The notes under the pieces: model-generated | Database searches by the model: none | The model's input: the letters and a program-made list of their open reading frames with translations, nothing else | What the model was told of the DNA's origin: nothing | Part shown: positions 46,045-58,600 of the stretch, one piece after another | Layout: every line of letters starts with the position of its first letter | Numbering within the stretch: position 1 is the stretch's first letter | Program-made: the position numbers and the translations under genes | Assembly: GCA_018697195.1 (NCBI GenBank) | Contig: CM031857.1 | Coordinates: 69,143,812 to 69,207,811, forward strand | Direction of reading: 5' to 3' | DNA length: 64,000 nucleotides | DNA from: Certhia americana | Taxonomy: Eukaryota > Chordata > Aves > Passeriformes > Certhiidae

Positions 46045-47330
46045 ACAGCAGTGACTGCAGAGCAGATAATTTTGAGTGTCATCATGCAACACGTACAGCA
46101 CAACCAAGGTGATCCACAGCCAGCATGGGTTTAGGAAAGGCAGATCCTGCCTGACCAGCCTGATCTCATTTAATGACCAGATGACTCACCTAATGGATGA
46201 GGGAAAGGCTGTGTATGTTGTCTATCTGGACTTCAGCAAAACCTTTGACACTGTCTCCCACATCATTCTCCTGGAAAAGCTGTCAGCCCAGGGCTTGGAC
46301 AGGAGCCCTCTGTGCTGGGTTAGGAACTGGCTGGATGGCCAGGCCCAGAGAGTGGAGGTGAGCAGTGCTGCATCCAGCTGGTCACTAGTGGGGCTCCCTA
46401 AGGATCTGTATTAGGGCCAGCTCTGTTTAGTATCTTTATTGGTGATCTGGATAAGGAAATTGAGTTCACACTCAGTGAGTTTTCAGACAACGCCAAGTGG
46501 TGTGGGAGTGTTGATCTGCTAGAGGATAGGAAGGCTCTGTAGAGGAATATGGACAAGCTGGATGCATGGGTCAAGGTTCATGGTACGAAGTTCAGTAAGG
46601 TGAAATGTCAGGTCCTGTGCTGGGGTCACAGCCTCAACACTGTTACAGGCTTAGGGAAGAGTGTCTGGAAAACTGCCTGTCAGAAAAGGACGTGGGGGTG
46701 GTTGACAGCACCTGAATATGAGCCAATGTGTGCCCAGGTGGCTAAGAAGGTCAACATCATCCTGGCCTGTATCAGCAATAGTGTGGTCAGCAGGACCAGG
46801 GAAGTGATTGTCCCTCTGTACTCAGCACTGGGGAGGCCACACCTCCAGTGCTTTCTCCAGTTCCTGGTCCCTCAATTCAGGAAAGCTGCTGAAGTAAGTC
46901 CAGAGAAGGGTGACAAAGCTGATGAAGAGTCTGGAGCACAAATCTCCTGAGGAGAAGCTGCGGGAGCTGGGGGTATTCAGCCTGGAGAAAAGGGGGCTTG
47001 GAGGCACCTTATCACTGTCTGCAACTACCTGAAAGGAGGTTGTCACAAGAAGCCTCTTCTCCCAGGAAACTAGTGACAGAAAATAGGAAATGGCTTCAAG
47101 CTCTTCCAGGGAAAGTTCAGGTTGAACATAATGAAGAATTTCTTCACTGGAAGGGCCATTAAGCTTTGGAAAATACTGCCTAGGAAAGTGGTGGAGTCAC
47201 CATATCTGGAAGTCTTCAAGAAATGACAGGATGTGGCACTTAGTCTTATAGTCTAGTTGGCATGATTGGCATGGTTGGTATGATCTTGGAGATCTTTTCA
47301 AACCTTTATTAGTTTCTGATTCTATGATAG
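46045..47330 (+). mobile_element. CR1 LINE, 5'-truncated, decayed reverse transcriptase
   Basis: This is the longest CR1 copy in the window, covering roughly the second half of ORF2 and the 3' end. The first frame (46076-46411) shows HGFRKGRSC, then the palm motif YLDFSKTFD with its catalytic Asp at 46229-46231, then WVRNWLDGQ. Comparison with the CR1 pattern indicates a 1-bp deletion near 46396-46402. After it the frame continues with [12 protein letters not shown], and the normally FADD catalytic motif reads FSDN (46480-46491), losing the second Asp. An in-frame TAG at 46540-46542 stands where CAG is usual. Further on, YEPMCAQVAKK and CISNSVVSRTREVIVPLYSA-type sequence is still readable. 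The 3' end has AACTACCTGAAAGGAGGTTG, TGTGGCACTTAG and a GATTCTATGAT tail. The copy cannot encode an active enzyme. Its left limit, near the LTR, is uncertain. Confidence 0.93.
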
Positions 47331-49201
47331 AAATCTTACTTCTCAGAATGTATTAGTCTTGGATGATTCATACATATATTTTTTCTACTTCCAGCATTAT
47401 CCTTTAATGTAAATAACCTTTCTGTCTCATACATATTTATTCACCAATGGATTTATATAGGGTAATAATAACTCTACCCAACTTTTGTTCTGCTAGATCA
47501 AAAAAAAAACAACCCTGTATTATTTTTATCTTGTCTTGTACAAGAGTCTTTCCTAATCATGCCATCTGGCCTTCTTTGAACCTTTTCTGATTTGAAATCA
47601 TCTTTTAGATAGGTGAATGAAACTTTACACAGCAGTGTCCTTCCAGGCTCTTGGCATTTATGTTTCTCTGTCTTTACAGGAAATAATTTATTAATACAAT
47701 CCACAACCATGTCTATTTCATCTGCAGGAAATGCTCAACAATAATACATATACACAAGCTCCAGTTACCTGCTGATCAGAAATTTGATTTCTCCTAAGTT
47801 TACATATCAGCAATAGTGATCAGTGGATCACTCTACTCATTTTGGAAATGCATCAGTCCCTGGGAGGAAAACTATTTTAAAGAGTACAATAGCCCCATAC
47901 AATTCTTTTGAATAAGAAACAACATTATCCAGTGAAACTCTGAGGGTTTAGCAGGAAGTACAGAGCAATAAGAGTGAAAAAGTTTTTTGTCATTTCATTG
48001 CAATGGCTTAAATCAAACCTAGCAATGAAGCTAAAATTCTTCAATGCATTTCCTAAAAGAATACAACTCAAATTCATTGTATTTATCCAGTTGTGCAAGG
48101 CAAGGCCTCTACTAGAGGTTTTACATTTCTATAAAATCTTGGTATATTTTGCATAACAAGAAGTATTTTGAATTTAGATTATGGTAAGAGGTGTAAAACT
48201 TTGTACACCAGAGATTGGTGTTCACATCTAGTATCACAGCTGGTGTCACAGTGTACATTGCTTTCTAGTTCCCTAGGCATGCTTAAATTTACCAAACTGC
48301 CTAGAAATAGAATCTATGATCTTAGTTTAGGTTTTCCTGTCCTCCATTTCTATCATATTCTCCATTTGCTCTTAGGGACATCTAGTAGAAAAAAATGGTG
48401 GATAAAATGAAATGCTATCGTGAGAGAAACATTCTTCTCTGGCTGGGCACAGTTCCTCCCTGTTTTCACAGCTGGTGTTGGATAGCTGTGGGTTAGTATA
48501 CAAGATGCCCTGTCTGTATTTTTTGTAAGCTATGCCACTGTGACCTCTACTGTCTGACATTCTCCATCTCTGATTTTCCAGCTGCACAAAGATATTTTGG
48601 CTACCCTATATTTGTGTCATACTTCTAGATGGATGAGAGCATGAGAGGCTAAAGAACAGACCTCAAATGCTGCACATCACATAGACCACTCCCTTGATTG
48701 TCATCACTTACTCTATTGCAAGGCACATGTATCTTCTGTTTCATCCCTCTGAATATATTTTCAGATTCCTTTCTCCCCTATCCTGTCAATTCCTTTCAAT
48801 TGGTCATTTTAGCAGCTGGTATATGCTGCTGTTTCTCTCAGCAATAATTGCTTTTTTTTCTGACCCATGTGACTGACAGAAAGCAAAGCGTTTTTTGATC
48901 ATATGTACCAAAGGAAGACCATAAAAAAAGGCTGAAATGCAATCTTATAATATAAACTTGCTCAAGCACCACCTTCTTCCACTAATAATGATAGGATTCA
49001 TGTTATATAAGGAAGGTAAATAATTTTTTAAACTTCATAAGACTTCTTCTTTATGATGTATTGACTGTATTAGATTTTAATAAAAACTTTGCTATTAAAT
49101 AAAGAACTAAGATTTTTGGACACTAAATTCTGTTTTTTCTTCCTGTGAAATGTCATCAATTACAATTTTGGGGTAAGTTTTCCTATTTGGGGTTTTTAAT
49201 T

Positions 49202-49203
<2 letters not shown>

Positions 49204-49231
<28 letters not shown>
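49204..49231. repeat. Poly-T tract (T28)
   Basis: Twenty-eight uninterrupted T residues, the longest homopolymer in the window. Its length is likely to be unreliable in the assembly. No retroposon was recognised on the minus strand upstream of it. Confidence 0.95.
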
Positions 49232-49235
<4 letters not shown>

Positions 49236-49877
49236 AAAGGGTGCTTAAAATTCCTCTGCTAAGGGAAATAAACAAGATCTTTGTCAATTCACGGCATAAT
49301 AATATAAGCTTAAGTTTTCCTGAATAACTATTTTGGAATGCCTGAATTCAGTTGAACACTTTCTTTACAGAGAGTTTGGTGTAATTATTTAATTAATGGA
49401 AATAAAGTATTGCAACACTGAAGGGTTTGAATAGGTGTTGAAGAACACTGTGGGTTAGCCCCATGGCTTGGCTGCAGCTCAGGGTAATTCACATATTTGA
49501 ATAATGAAATCGTGAATTTTCATTGCTTGCCTCTCCTTTCCTTTTTTCAGCTTTGTATCATGATGGAACCAAAGAAATCTCTCTTCTGCCAGACAGTAAG
49601 AACCTAGGTTGCTGGGACAACACATCAACTGTAAAAAAACCTTAAAATAAAGGTGGCTTCTTTCCAAGTCAACACTTTTGGCATTTGAGGTTTTCCTCCA
49701 CATTTTTTGTAGAAAAGACACTGGCAAAAATGGCTTGTGGAAGAGTTTAGCAATCCATAAACCTGTTGTTTGTAGAGGGATTATGAATCAGAAATTAATG
49801 CTAAGCAGGTGAGAAATGCACACCAGCATTTCTCAATTTTAAAAATATGAAAATCTCTAGAAGAAGTACATAAAAGT

Positions 49878-49917
49878 TTTAAAGGCCCTATTTAGAATTT
49901 AAAGGCCCTATTTAGAA
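49878..49917. repeat. 20-bp tandem duplication (2 perfect units)
   Basis: TTTAAAGGCCCTATTTAGAA occurs twice without spacer or mismatch. Identity of both units suggests a recent duplication. Confidence 0.95.
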
Positions 49918-52900
49918 AGCTTAGCTAAGAATTATCTGCTTAGGTTAGAATTGGTTGCTAGGATTTACAGAGATTGTCACAAAGTTGTTCCCAGTTCTGC
50001 CTCACTGAAATGCTAACTGGATGAAAAACATGTTCTTAATGTTAAATGGACTGCATAAGATTAAGCTGCACACTTTCCATTGAATCAAATGAGACCTGTG
50101 TAGTTAAATTTGAGTTCAGTCCTCTGGAAACATTCATTGTGTATCATGAGTACAGCAATGTTTCAAGTACAGAAGAAGAAAAACCCCAGGTTTTTAGTAA
50201 AAAAGATGTGACTCAGCAAAAAACAAAACACAACCTCTGCCTCCCCAAGACCCCCAAAGCAAAATAAATCCCAAAAACCCCTCCCCAAAACAAAATGATT
50301 AACTACCCCAAACTCCCAGAAAATCTGTAGTACCTCAAAATCTGTGACCCTCCTCTTGCATAAGAACTATAAAGTATGTTAACAGTAATGACGCTATGGT
50401 AACTGGTGCTTGAGAAAAATAAAGCCCTTTATGTTGAGGTGTTGACCAACTTTCATTTCTTTGTATTAATATTAATCTACTAGAGACATTGTGAAGTTGT
50501 ATGCAACAGTTAGAGATGTAGATCTTTCTTGGATTGCAACACAACACAGTATCAGTGACTTTTCTGGGTCTGATAAAGATCCAAAGACTGTATTTTAGAA
50601 TGCATCCTAATTTAAAAGCCCATCTCTTTGTTCAGTTTTGGAAAGCAGAAGGAAATGCCAGGAGAATATGTCTGCTTGGGGGCTGTTTGCTAAGTGAATT
50701 TCATCCAAAACTCCATATGCTCTGTGGAAAAGGGCACTTGGGGCTTGCATTTTAGCTTAAAATGCAGGGGTTAAAGCACTAGTCAGAAGAGCTGGAGATG
50801 GGATTAATGACAGCTAAACTTAGCATCAAGCAAAGGAATCCTCACTGTGGTCACATACACACCCCAATAGACAGAGTAATCAAGGCCATCAACGGAGTTA
50901 AAAAAAAAAAGTTACTCTGTCAAAAAGTTAGTCTTCTTTCCTTTTGAGAGAGAGATAATTTAATCTACATGAAAAGAAGGCCCCACCACTGTGTGCCTGT
51001 AAAGAGAAACAGGTTAGGCTAAACAGAGGTGATCATTTTTGCAATAAACTGGAGTATGTTTCCTGTGAGATTCTACTGATAAGGTTGTGGGCTTCTGTTG
51101 CTCATAAACATCACAGATTCCAGCTTCCTTAGTTGCTTAGTTGCAGCGTGGAGCCTCTGATGTCCTGGAACGCACCAAGGGAATGTGCCATCTAATGTCA
51201 ACACACTGGGATCCTTAACTCTGATGCAAGATATGCAGGAGTTTAAGTCTGCAAAGATACATGCCAAGGAAGTAGGAACAACTGGATGTGCAAACACAGG
51301 AGATCAGCTGAAGCTCATGTTGGATCCCTGCCTGTGTGTTATGAGATCCCATCCACAGGGAACCATTGTATGGAACAGACTTTTACTTATGACTGCTCAG
51401 CAAATTTCAACAGACAATGCTAACATTTCTAGACCTAGTTCCAAGTGGAAAAAATTCTTCACATTGTCTGGGGATTTAAATTTGATAGCCTGTTCCTTGA
51501 GCAGTCTCTAGTGGGTTTTTTGTATTGGATATGTACTCACTGATTCATTTCTAAAATTGTGCAATTCACAGAAATGTCTGTTTTGTTAATCCTGCTGGGA
51601 CTTGATTTTGAACAGTTCAGCAGTTCAGATGGGTATAGATCTGACCACTAGGAAAAAAATGAGAATTCAAGTGCTCAGTGGTCTAACCAGGGATGTCTTG
51701 AATAACAGGACATCCTAGGCTTAAAAGAAAAAGAAATATATTCACAGGGTTAAGGTCATATCCACCACAGAATGTAGTGCAGTTTTGAGACCCTCAAATT
51801 AATTCAGACTCAGGCAGTTAATAGTGCATGTCATGGTGCTTTCAAACCAAAATTCTTATTCAGAGCCAGAAGAAATGTCACTGCAGTGTGCCTTTCCCTA
51901 GTTTTCACTGCTAGCCTATGTAGAGCTAGAGCTTTGCATCAAGAAGCATAGAACACAAAGAAATACTATAAATAATTCAGAAAGTAAACTGGAACTCCTA
52001 GTCTGCCTGCTTGTGCTTTCAACATAAATCCATTTTACATGCTAACAGGATATAAAAATTAAACCTACATTGCATAATGATTTTGTATCTTTTTCATGAA
52101 ACAGCCTAACATCTTTTCCATAAAACTGGCTTTTTTTTGTTGGGGGGGATAAAAATAATTTTCATATAATAATCATATAGTCAATTAATTTACTGCTATT
52201 AGTCTCCCTAGAAACATTAGTGGATGTCAAAAGTGTAAGTACAAGTTGCAGGGCAATTAACTCATGAAAATTAATGTGGGATTATAATTTGTGACAGAGT
52301 GGAATTCCTAGTGATGCCAAAAGCTCAGGACGCAGCAGAACCTTTCATGGAATTTTAAAAAAGGTAATCTGTGAGAAGATAAGTGCTTGTTTGACTCAAA
52401 GATATCTCCCTTCTCATGTAGGGCCTTTTATAAGAAGTGAAAAACTTGAACTATCCAGCTGGATTCTTACCACCATGAAATTTGTGCACCATTGGTTGGA
52501 TGAGGTGAATGTTGCTTAGCATAGAGGTCTGTGGCAGAAGAGCAAATGGTCCCTCAACCCTTGTGATTTATGAGTTAATGACAATATGAAACTGTGTTTT
52601 TGGTTCTGTTCAGAAAGTGCATCAAGCTAAGGAGGAAAGAGCAAATTCTGAACCTCTGACTGTACTAAGTGTATTATACAGGCAGAATGGACACTGAAAT
52701 AATTTCTCTATCAAAATACTATCCAGAATGAATCCCTATCAGGAGAGTAACACTTTAAAAAGTTGTTATGAAGAAGCAGTCATCTTAAACATTTTACTGA
52801 AATCATACTTCTTAACTTCTCAGCAATATTTATTTCTCCGATGAAAACTATTTCTTAAATCTGCTTCATACTTGGGAAAAAGCTTACCAGGACTACAATC

Positions 52901-53037
52901 CTATTAAGCAAGTTTAATTACTATATCAGCTAGGATTTCTAGCTTAGAAGGAGTAGTTGGATAGGCACACAGACTAGTCAGGCTCCAGTTTCATTGTGAG
53001 GTGAGATTTGGGCACTTTTGTCTATGTGTTATGGAAC

Positions 53038-53172
53038 CAAAGAATCACAGGTAAAGTTGGAAGGGACCACTGGAGGTTCTTTAGTTCACCTCCCTCCTCA
53101 TGCAGGGATCCCAAAAACACTGTTACTTGGGATTGTGTCCAGATGAATTTTGAATTTCTCCAGAGATATTAA
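53038..53172 (-). mobile_element. CR1 LINE, 3'-end fragment (minus strand)
   Basis: Read on the plus strand it shows the reversed CR1 end: AAAGAATCACAGGTAAAGTT, GGAAGGGACCACTGGAGGTT, TTTAGTTCACCTCCCTCCTC, GCAGGGATCCC, then GTGTCCAGATGAATTTTGAAT and TCTCCAGAGATAT. The element therefore points left. It is the only CR1 in the window on the minus strand, and it is short and non-coding. Confidence 0.9.
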
Positions 53173-55573
53173 AAATATACGAAGAACAAGACAGTTTGAT
53201 AAAGCTGTATTTCAGTATGTGCCCTGAAAAGAAGACCAGAACCAGAAATGAAAAAAAAAAATAGGCATATGTCAGTAATGTAGACACATTTAGAGACTGA
53301 CTTGTTAATTGAGCTTAATAATTTTCATGAAATCTTGTCCATATTGCTTTTGGTGTGGCAGTTTGAATACTTAGGCATCTTTTTCCCTGGGTAGTGGTAC
53401 TTTAGCAGCATAGACATTTTTTTCAGGGATTGGAAGCAGAGAAGGGGGATTGGTTAGCCTGTGTACATCCAAGAAAGATGATGCCAGTTCTGCAATAGGA
53501 CATGAGTGCTTGTGTAGTACTCTCCATGATGGTGTAGGCCTACAGGTACTATTGTGATATTGCTAAATTCCTAATCTGTGGTGCAGCTCCTATAAGACCT
53601 GTGGGAAACAGATTCATCTGGGTTTAACAGATCAATATGGGAAATTCAGGCACAAATCTTAGCAGACTTATTATGTAGCAAAAATATTGTTGCTGGATTA
53701 AAAGTGAAAGTGTCAGCACTTTCACAGTTCTGTGATGTCCTTTAGGTTTGGTTTTGGTTTTTTTTAAGGTTTATAGAACTATTTTTAAATCTAAGTATTG
53801 TCACTAAAAATGTTCATTCTTTTCATGTGTCAGATACAGTTACATCACTTTATGTTCTTATTTTGTCCTTTAACCAGGACCAAATTTAGATGAAGTATGG
53901 CTTTCTAACTTTGTTCCCTCTGATTTAATTAATTAATTAATTTATTTATTTATATAACTTTTTTTTGTTAATATTTCCAGAATTTCTTTCTGAATTATTT
54001 CAATATGCTCTTTGCTTTTAAAGCCACGGACAAAACTGCTAGTTTAAAACATTTGGGTACCCCTTTTTGTTCTTTTTTTTCAGTAGACCTGAATCTGTGT
54101 TAAACAAATGAGGATGAAAGAGAAACAAAATCGCATTTGTCACAGGTGGAAATGAATATACTGAAGGTTAGATAGCTCTTTACCTTCCATAGTCATTCTG
54201 AGAACTGGTTGCACAGCGTACTTCAAGAATTGTTTCTAAGTTGTATAGTGAGTCCTATCTTTTAGGTAATATTCTCTGTCAGTTGAGCTCAGTATCACAA
54301 GGGAAGTGTTGATGTACATTTTAGCTTTTCATCAATGAAAAGATGCTTATTTGTTTCTGCCCTTTAGAATGTGTTATCATGTTGCTATCACAGTGCTGGC
54401 ACTGGATATAGGTAATGGTAGGATTTGGGAGCAATTAAAATTCCAAGTTATACTGTTACATAGTGACAGAAACAAAACCCAGAAACATAATGCACCCACA
54501 GTGTGACATTGTAACTGAAAACCAGAAAGCATCAAAACCTCTATTCCACTTCTGGGCATTCTAGGGTATAATTCTTACATTATCTGGGCCGTAGTATCAT
54601 GCTGGCTGTTACACTGAGGAATAGATTCCCCTGGGCTAGGCTGGAAAATATGCATATGAAGACACGGAAACTGCTGAGATGTCATGTTGATGAACTATGA
54701 ACTAAAATAGAAGAAACATTTCATGTAGTTTCAAAGGAAGAAAACCTGCATAAGTGAGTTGGAAATATTGATAGGAGCATACAGACAGCTCAGCAGATCA
54801 ATATCAAAGTTTAGTATGCACAGAGCAAGACAGTGTCAAGGCTCTGTAAATTTAACATCTAGTTTGCAAATTGGATGGGAAATACAATTTTCTCTTATTA
54901 TCCCAGGCTAATGAATACCAAATGGATAAAATGCATTCTCCTAATACAGATTTTTGTTCAATCATACTTTTGAAACATCCTGAGCAATCTGCAATCAGTT
55001 CATATACATAATTATCAATATGTCAGCAGTTACTGAAATATCTCTTGTGTTTAGTGCACAAAATAGGAAAAAAGGGCAAATGAAAACATTTATTGTTTTA
55101 GGTTTCTCTTACAAGATACTCCGAGAGAGACTAGGCTATGCTGAAGGCAGTTAAAAAGTAGGTAAGTTAAATTATGCTTGAGTGTAATTTACTGAGCTTC
55201 ATGTACCATCTATGAACTTAATGATAATCATATTCTGATAGAATGTATCTGTTAAAAAAAGGAGATGACTTAACACTTCAGAGATCAATTCCTTTCATTC
55301 CAATGCACATATCTAAAATAGTTCAACAAAGTCATTCCTTAAGAGTGTGCAGATCTTCCACTGCCTGTAAATTTTTTCATACATAATAACTGGCTTACAC
55401 ATAGTCAATTTTAGTTGTCTAAAGTTAGGTGAGAAAAATCTAGCACTCCTCCCCTCCTACTTGGATACTGTAATTGAACTTTTAAATTTGGATGTCTCTA
55501 AAAATACATTCTAGATTGTGCTCTCTCTTTTTCATTCTTAGCTTCATTTGGACAGGAATTCCTTTATATCTGC
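53173..55573. other. Non-coding stretch, no gene seen
   Basis: AT-rich sequence with a TTAA/TTTA run at about 53926-53954. No exon or repeat family was recognised. Confidence 0.65.
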
Positions 55574-55631
55574 TGAAGATGAAGACAAAGAAGACAAAGA
55601 AGAAGAAGAAAAAGAAGAAGAAGAAGAGAGA
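55574..55631. repeat. GAA-rich purine tract
   Basis: About 58 bp almost entirely of A and G on the plus strand, in GAAGAT, GACAAA and GAA units ending in GAGAGAG. The poly-Phe part of the minus-strand frame 55482-55694 comes from it. Confidence 0.9.
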
Positions 55632-58600
55632 GTAAAATAAAAAAAAATTGTAACAATTTATTAATAAAAAAAAAATATATATTTTAGCTGTCATATACTT
55701 AAATAATTCTAGTCATTGTTTATATTCTTCAGTTTAACAAAAAAAAAAGTATGTACTGTATGACAAAATAATTTCTTGAGTATTGTTTTTTTGCAGTTGC
55801 ATACTGATCTGATATTTTGCTACTTTGAGAAGAATGGAGACCAGAAATTGAAAATATAACCACAGCCGTCAGTGCATTACAAAGGTGGCATACAGTGAAT
55901 CCTTTAAAGGGAAAAAGTTCTAATCCAATGTACATTATGACTTTGTAGTTATATAGTTGCCATGAATCAAACTCTTCCTTTATAGTATATTGGTTTACTT
56001 GTTATCAGCTTAGTTTTCTGTCCTTTGTTTCCTTTATCAAATGGGGAGACTTACTACATCGCAGCAAAGACATAACACACACCAAAATGATTTGCTTTTT
56101 TATTTTGGGGATTGGGCCCGAACTTTGAATCACTACACAATGAAGGGATTATACAATAAAAAGGGCTGTATGCAATCAAGAAGAAATTTTAATTAATCAT
56201 AAATAGAACTGGTTTTGTGGAAATAATTTGACCTGACAGTTCAAGGTTTGATCAGCACATCACAGAGATTAAAAATACTTTTGACTTGAACAGACAGAGT
56301 CCCAGAGAGTCACTACAGCCTGAAATACTTTATGAAGGCTAGTGTGTACAGATCACACAATGTCAATGTTTCTCTTAGTGCTTCCATTCCATTAGGAACC
56401 AATGCGGGACTCTTTTAACTTCCGAGAAAGCTTCCAATATCATGCTGTCCTGGTCAATGCTGAAACAACAGAGATTACAAGACATCAAACTACTATTTTT
56501 TATCCCATGTTCTGTGTGTATAAAACAAGGAGTCAGCTTCCCTTTGAAGTACTAATTGACTGTCTGTACCAATCAGCACCTAATCCCTTTCGTGAATGCA
56601 TTTAGGTCTCCACAGTAACTGAGCTGGTCTTCTCTGGGGTCTAGGCTGGAAAGAACTTACAGTAAATGTGTAGTATGCAAAGGGAGTTATTGATCTCAGT
56701 CTAAGAAGCCCTTCCTAAAAGCAACTAGACCTCATAATTCATGATTAAGTCTTACAGCAAGAAGATGGATGCAAGCTAGAAGAACTCAGAGGCACTACAT
56801 TAAAAATTAGCAGCAAAAAAGAGGCATCTGATATTTTCTTTTATTTCATTTATATCTCCCACTCCTTTAACACAGATTATCCAGGAACAGTGGGCAGCAG
56901 AGATTTAGCAGTTGTTCTGGGTCCTTACAAATAAGGTTGGAGATAAAATCACAAAGAATTTGCTTGATTTTTTCAGGCACAGCTCCAATGACTACCTTGT
57001 TCATTACAAGAATTGTTAGTACAAGAAATTACAGATGCATTTTACCCATTGCTGGGAGCACAAGCCACACACAAGTGATCATTTAGAGCTGATAGCCTCA
57101 GAGTCTAGCCAGGCAGCTGAAGTAATTTGCAATTATTTGATTGCAATCTCTGCCCCTCCTATGAAATAGAGATCAGGAAGGAGCCCACTAGGAATGTCAG
57201 TTTGTAATATGCAAAAGAAGAATGAAAAGGACATAGTAAAGGAAATTGAGGGACATTCTCCAGCAAGTACTCTCTCTGTCAATTAGAAGAGAAAATGCCA
57301 TAGATGACAGTAAAGAACCAAACCACAGAACTTCAGTTGTCCCATAAAACTCATCCATTCATGTAGGAAACACTCTTGTGAGTATCAAAAGTTTAGACCT
57401 AATGTATGATGACTATTCAGAGAATGTTTTTTTTGAAGAGGGCCATAGAAGCATTTATATTTTAGAAGTGTGATAATTTTTTTATACCACAAATGCTTTT
57501 TGGAATAATGAATACTTCCTCAAAAGGAAATAATAAACTGGTTAGCATTAATTCCCAGCAGGCATAGTTTATGTTCACTACTTACCTCTTTACCTAAAAT
57601 AGCAACACAATATTCTGTGTCTTCTTTATGTTCTGTATTGTTAAATTATTAACCTTTCAGATCTCAGGATTTAAGACAGGAAGGTTTCATTTTTTTTCAC
57701 ACAGGACATGCAATATTGCTATAGTTTCTCAAGCGGAAGCAAAACTTCTCCTCTGTCTCTGGTAAATAAATAGCTTGGATCAAAATAGAATATTTTAAAT
57801 ATACGAGGGAACTGCCAGTAGATTTCCTACCTTTGCTAGACTTCAGTGTCCAGCGGTTGACATGCTTGACTAAAAAGTTTTCCTGGTAAGTATAGTCATC
57901 ATTTTTGTTGACTGAAAATTTCTGCAATTGCTCACAGCTTTGAATGCCTCTGTTTTGAGGGTATCTGCCTTGCTATAACACAGGGAAAAGTTCAGTTATT
58001 AGGAAACAAAATTTCCTAGAAAATTCATTCAAGTAGCTCCCTTTCAAAAATCTTTTCCAGCTTTTAATTATACAACCACAACATTCAATTAAATGTTAAC
58101 TGAAACAGGAAATAAATTGGAAGATTTTTTAAAGAGACATATCATGGTTTCCAAGGAAATTTTTTTTTTTTTTTTTGGTCTTTATATAAAATAAAGTTCT
58201 TAAAGGGCAATTTGATTTGCTGGTCTCCTGGGTGGTCACTTAAAAAAGGACTCTTCATATGACTAGAATTGTCATAAAGACAGATCATGTAGGTCTGTAA
58301 CAAGGAGGTCAAGACAGAGGGGACTGTAGAAAAATAAACAAATCAAGCAAAGAAAACAAACCCACTTGTGCGATAGCTGCTCACATCTTAGCAGTTCTTT
58401 TTTCCTCTGCTGCCCACTGAGCAGCAGCTCCCCGGTACTAATCCATGTGGCTCTTTCTTCCCCTTTCAGGAACTATCTTAAACTCTGTTCAGAAAAGATG
58501 AAGCCTGCTGTCATGTCCACCTTGCCCTGACCCTGATCTTGTGCTTTGGCTCTTCTCCCAGTATTAGTTTAGGAGGAGAGTTTGGAACTAGTCCTGTTTT

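Larger units (their letters stand above)
47331..53037. other. Long non-coding stretch, no gene seen
   Basis: AT-rich sequence holding a T28 run (49204-49231), a 20-bp tandem (49878-49917) and an A/C-rich low-complexity patch at about 50160-50310. Open frames up to 108 codons (51185-51511) are unrecognised and overlap frames on the other strand. Confidence 0.65.

Noticed and set aside
45584..46107. Open frames of 62-80 codons over the LTR region
   Set aside because: They lie inside a non-coding LTR and run across its TATA and poly-A signal region.
46549..47046. 133-codon plus frame and 74-codon minus frame as separate genes
   Set aside because: The plus frame is the continuation of the broken CR1 reverse transcriptase and the minus frame is its shadow.
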